A program made the position numbers and the translations under genes. This document shows positions 6,616 to 8,702 of a stretch of 8,702 bases of DNA, piece after piece. How positions within the stretch are numbered: position 1 is the first letter of the stretch; the number at the start of each line of letters is the position of its first letter. The notes under the pieces were generated by a model. The model was not told the origin of the DNA. It made no database searches and was given only the letters and a program-made list of their open reading frames with translations. Origin of the DNA: Candidatus Cloacimonadota bacterium (lineage in GTDB: Bacteria > Cloacimonadota > Cloacimonadia > Cloacimonadales > WRIO01); contig JALNXV010000135.1 of the NCBI GenBank assembly GCA_023230175.1, forward strand, positions 1 through 8,702. The letters are read 5' to 3'.

Positions 6616-7387
6616 ATGTTAAAAAAATTGATTAATCAATATCTTACTTTAATCGTATTTATAATATCGTCATTTTTGATAACAATATCAATTTATGTTG
6701 GGATTCCGTATTTTATGAAAAATTATAATTTAAAATTTGGCGAGGCATATTTATTTTGTTTTTACTCACCTCTTTTATTATTATTTATTGGTAGTCTAAT
6801 AATTTATAAATTTGAGGGTTATGTTTTTTTCTTTAAAATCTTTTACATTTCGATTTAGATTAAAAAAGCTCGATAAATCTATAACCAAATGGTTGATGAT
6901 ATTTTTTATAATCATTAGTATCGGATTTTTAATATCTTCTAAACTTGGTCAATTGATATCTAATCATATATCTTTTTTAAGTGTCCCTGATTTTTTGCCT
7001 GCAGGGTTGAATCATAATAAAACATTAGCTTCAGGATATTTTTTTGATGTCTCATTATCAAGAAATTGGTTGTTTGCGTTTTATTATTTTATTGGTTGGT
7101 TTTTTAATATCTTTGGCGAAGAGTTTATGTTTCGAGGTATACTTTTACTTATAAATGAAAAATCATTTAATCAATATGCGTGGTTATTCCAAGGAATATT
7201 ATGGGGTTTTTGGCATATATTTTGATTTTGGCAATTTCTTCCTTTAACGTTTTTTGTAGCATTACCTTTACTGTATGTTGTACAAAAAACTAAAAATACT
7301 TGGGTAGGAATTATTATACATGGTACTTTAAACTTATTACCTTTGATTTATATAATTTATCAAATAATTTGTAGTTATAATGTTTAG
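6616..7387 (+). pseudogene. CPBP-family intramembrane protease gene, frameshifted and with an in-frame TGA
   Basis: Allowing one extra T in the T7 run at 6824-6830, and reading through TGA at 7223-7225, gives a 256-codon frame of normal CPBP (Rce1/Abi-type) length. The start ATG 6616 (MLKKLINQ) has AAAGG seven bases upstream. All three catalytic motifs survive: GEEFMFR (EExxxR, 7115-7135), FWH (just before 7217) and HGTLN (HxxxN, 7319-7333). Several hydrophobic segments fit a polytopic membrane protein. The first piece ends at TAG 6858 in its own frame; the junction would restore KFEGYVF-SLKSFTFRFRLKKL, which is family-like. The TGA falls in HIF-stop-FWQFLPL, where Trp (TGG) would be a one-base change. 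TGA ends other genes here, so a changed genetic code is unlikely. CPBP proteases act in CAAX-type processing or peptide self-immunity; the role here is unknown. A recent pseudogene is the simplest reading, with sequencing error possible. Confidence 0.83.
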
Positions 7388-7413
7388 CATAAATGAGGTA
7401 TGCGAGTTTTTTT
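7387..7413 (+). terminator. Weak candidate terminator after the CPBP gene
   Basis: GCATA (7387-7391) can pair with TATGC (7399-7403) across a 7-base loop, and a T7 run follows three bases later (7407-7413). The short, AT-rich stem and offset make it weak. Confidence 0.35.
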
Positions 7414-7483
7414 AGATTCACTTTTTGAAAATTAATTATTATGACTTATTTTGATATTATTTTATTATTAATATAAAAAGTTC

Positions 7484-7513
7484 TTGACAAAAATTAATAA
7501 GATAAAGTAATTT
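7484..7513 (+). promoter_or_regulatory. Possible promoter of the solute-binding protein gene
   Basis: A perfect TTGACA (7484-7489) lies about 95 bases before the ATG. The best -10 at normal spacing is the weak TAATTT (7508-7513). The region is so AT-rich that the -10 is not decisive. The 197 bases between the CPBP frame and the next ATG hold no other gene. Confidence 0.4.
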
Positions 7514-7584
7514 AACATATATTATAAAAAAAAGAATGATATAAGGTAATTTATTCCTTGTATCATAATACTATGGAGGAAGAG

Positions 7585-8331
7585 ATGAAGACTTTGAAGA
7601 TGCTTATTGCATTACTTATGGGTTTAGTATTATTTTCCACGTTAAGTGGAGCTGTTTTGGATAATTTCGTTATTATGACGGAGCAATATCCCCCATATAA
7701 TTTTGAGCAAGATGGTCAATTAAAGGGGATTAGTATTGATTTAATGGTAGAAATTTTAAAAAGAGATGGTTCAAATAAATCATTAAAGGATATTCAATTA
7801 CTTCCATGGGCGAGAGGATATAACGATGTTCAACATAATCCTAATACTGTTTTATTTGCTATGACGAGAAGTGCAGAAAGAGAAGATATGTTTAAATGGG
7901 TTGGTCCCATTTCTCCTACAAAAATTGTACTCCATGCCAAAAAATCCAAAAATATTAAGATAAATACTGATGCAGATATTGCAAATTATAATGTAGGTAC
8001 TATACGTGAAGATATTGGTCATCAATTATTAACAAAAGCAGGTATAACAAAGATTGATCTTTCTGCTGATATGCTTTCTAATATTAAAAAATTACAGATT
8101 GACCGTATTGATCTTTGGGCTTATGAAGAAAACGTTGCCCTTTGGGAAATGAAATCTCAAGGGTTAAACCTTGATGAATATGAAAGTGTTTATACATTAT
8201 TATCTTCTGATTTATATTTTGCTTTTCATAAATCAACTCCGGAAGTTACTATTAGTCAAATTCAAAAATATTTAGATGATATAAAAAGTGACGGCACATA
8301 TCAAAAAATATTGGATAAATATTTGAAATAA
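7585..8331 (+). CDS. Periplasmic solute-binding protein, family 3 (amino-acid type)
   Basis: This 248-residue exported protein of the bacterial extracellular solute-binding family 3 binds small polar ligands, classically amino acids, between two lobes. I chose ATG 7585 because GGAGG (7575-7579) sits five or six bases upstream and a clean signal peptide follows (MKTLKM, hydrophobic core, cleavage near SGA-VLDN). An in-frame TTG at 7558 has no such support. Landmarks are TEQYPPYNFEQDG (32-44), LKGISIDLM (47-55), PWARGYNDVQ (74-83), MTRSAERE (93-100) and FKWVGPIS (103-110), with the second lobe from about 135 (YNVGTIREDIG). The C-terminus SDGTYQKILDKYLK is typical. There is no lipobox Cys, so it should be soluble in the periplasm. 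No permease or ATPase gene lies alongside, and a strong terminator follows, so it is a single-gene unit. It may serve a distant transporter or a sensor. Confidence 0.9.
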   Translation: MKTLKMLIALLMGLVLFSTLSGAVLDNFVIMTEQYPPYNFEQDGQLKGISIDLMVEILKRDGSNKSLKDIQLLPWARGYNDVQHNPNTVLFAMTRSAEREDMFKWVGPISPTKIVLHAKKSKNIKINTDADIANYNVGTIREDIGHQLLTKAGITKIDLSADMLSNIKKLQIDRIDLWAYEENVALWEMKSQGLNLDEYESVYTLLSSDLYFAFHKSTPEVTISQIQKYLDDIKSDGTYQKILDKYLK

Positions 8332-8361
8332 TATCAAACATTAATATCTTAAAATTATTAT

Positions 8362-8404
8362 ATTGCTTTCTTTTTATCTTATGAAAAAGAAAGCAATTTT
8401 TTTT
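8362..8404 (+). terminator. Strong rho-independent terminator of the solute-binding protein gene
   Basis: A perfect 14-bp stem, ATTGCTTTCTTTTT (8362-8375) with AAAAAGAAAGCAAT (8384-8397), an 8-base loop and a run of eight T (8397-8404). It begins 30 bases after the stop codon. The A-rich strand ahead of the stem allows some function in the other direction, but no converging gene is visible. Confidence 0.92.
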
Positions 8405-8446
8405 GAGAGATAGCTGAATAATGTAATTGAGTAAACAATTCTTAAA

Positions 8447-8566
8447 GTTGACGAATAATATCAATTATTGTTCTACAAGCTTCCAGCTTGTAGTTTCATA
8501 AAATATTAAATACCTATCATTTAAGGTTTTTTAGTGTAAGCAAGGATGCTCACACAACAACATTAT
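8447..8566 (+). repeat. MITE-like element copy C, upstream unit of a 123-bp tandem pair
   Basis: Bases 8453-8566 match 8576-8689 with six substitutions in about 113 bases. Inside is a perfect hairpin CTACAAGCT-TCC-AGCTTGTAG and a second imperfect one GTGTAAGCA-AGGA-TGCTCACAC. The left terminal repeat is degraded (TTGACGAATAAT instead of CTGTTGAATAAT). The right terminal repeat is cut after ATTAT, where the next unit begins. Confidence 0.85.
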
Positions 8567-8568
8567 GA

Positions 8569-8698
8569 GACTGTTGAATAATATCAATTATTGTTCTACA
8601 AGCTTCCTGCTTGTAGTTTCATAAAATATTGAATACCTATCAGTTAAGGATATTTAGTGCAAGCAAGGATGCTCACACAACAACATTATTCAACAGCC
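8569..8698 (+). repeat. MITE-like element copy D, most complete copy with terminal inverted repeats
   Basis: The 130-bp element starts with GACTGTTGAATAAT (8569-8582) and ends with ATTATTCAACAGCC (8685-8698), inverted repeats of each other at 13 of 14 positions. Between them lie CTACAAGC-TTCCT-GCTTGTAG and GCAAGCAAGGATGCTCACAC, both able to form hairpins. It has no coding frame. Its TIR and size fit a non-autonomous transposable element, though I see no clear target-site duplication. The window ends four bases later. Confidence 0.75.
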
Positions 8699-8702
8699 TT
8701 TA

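Noticed and set aside
6538..7387. TGA read as Trp (alternative genetic code) or as selenocysteine
   Set aside because: TGA terminates amrA and the TPR gene at family-appropriate ends, the CPBP gene has a separate frameshift, and no selenocysteine-type hairpin was evident after the TGA.
7558..7584. TTG start for the solute-binding protein
   Set aside because: The GGAGG site and signal peptide both fit ATG 7585; the extra nine residues would spoil the signal peptide N-region.
8412..8430. AGCTGAATAATGTAATTGAG as another element end
   Set aside because: It resembles the reverse-orientation TIR (GGCTGTTGAATAATGTTG) only after a deletion, and no matching second end follows, so it may be chance in AT-rich DNA.
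8252..8464. Minus-strand frame of 70 codons
   Set aside because: It overlaps the end of the solute-binding protein gene, the terminator hairpin and part of the repeat; its composition is that of random AT-rich DNA.
8447..8698. CRISPR-like array
   Set aside because: Only two units of 123 bp, repeated over their whole length with no unique spacers, and no cas genes.

Overview
The window is strongly AT-rich, densely coding bacterial DNA with good AGGAGG-type ribosome sites and several sigma70-like promoters. A flagellar export gene (flhB), a lytic transglycosylase, Sec signal peptides and a periplasmic-type solute-binding protein point to a diderm bacterium. The repeat-rich surface protein at the left edge, with a small beta-rich N-terminal domain followed by carboxypeptidase-regulatory-like repeats, resembles surface proteins of FCB-group candidate phyla such as Cloacimonadota. 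That placement rests on general protein style only and is tentative.

Layout. (1) Positions 1-3978 are all on the minus strand: a TPR protein, a small lytic transglycosylase and flhB are tightly packed (4-bp overlap, then a 7-bp gap). A large surface or secreted repeat protein follows 59 bp after flhB and runs off the left edge. (2) Positions 3979-4299 are a divergent promoter region that carries a decayed copy of a dispersed repeat. (3) Positions 4300-5686 are a two-gene plus-strand operon for a MEMO-like protein and an AMMECR1 protein (AmmeMemoRadiSam components B and A). The radical-SAM partner is not in the window. (4) Positions 5865-6159 are a tRNA cluster, Gly(GCC)-Cys(GCA)-Leu(UAA), ending in a clear intrinsic terminator. 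(5) Positions 6616-7387 are a CPBP-family intramembrane protease gene broken by a +1 shift at a T7 run and an in-frame TGA, although all three catalytic motifs remain. (6) Positions 7585-8331 are a solitary family-3 solute-binding protein followed by a very strong terminator. (7) Positions 8447-8702 hold two tandem copies of a short repeat.

The least expected feature is a dispersed, non-coding, roughly 130-bp element with terminal inverted repeats of the form G(A/G)CTGTTGAATAAT and internal hairpins. It resembles a MITE. The copy at 8569-8698 is the best, 8453-8566 is its tandem partner, 6175-6305 is a diverged inverted copy behind the tRNA terminator, and about 4069-4230 is a badly decayed inverted copy. 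All lie between genes, next to terminators or promoters. I see no CRISPR array, rRNA, phage gene or recognisable defence system.
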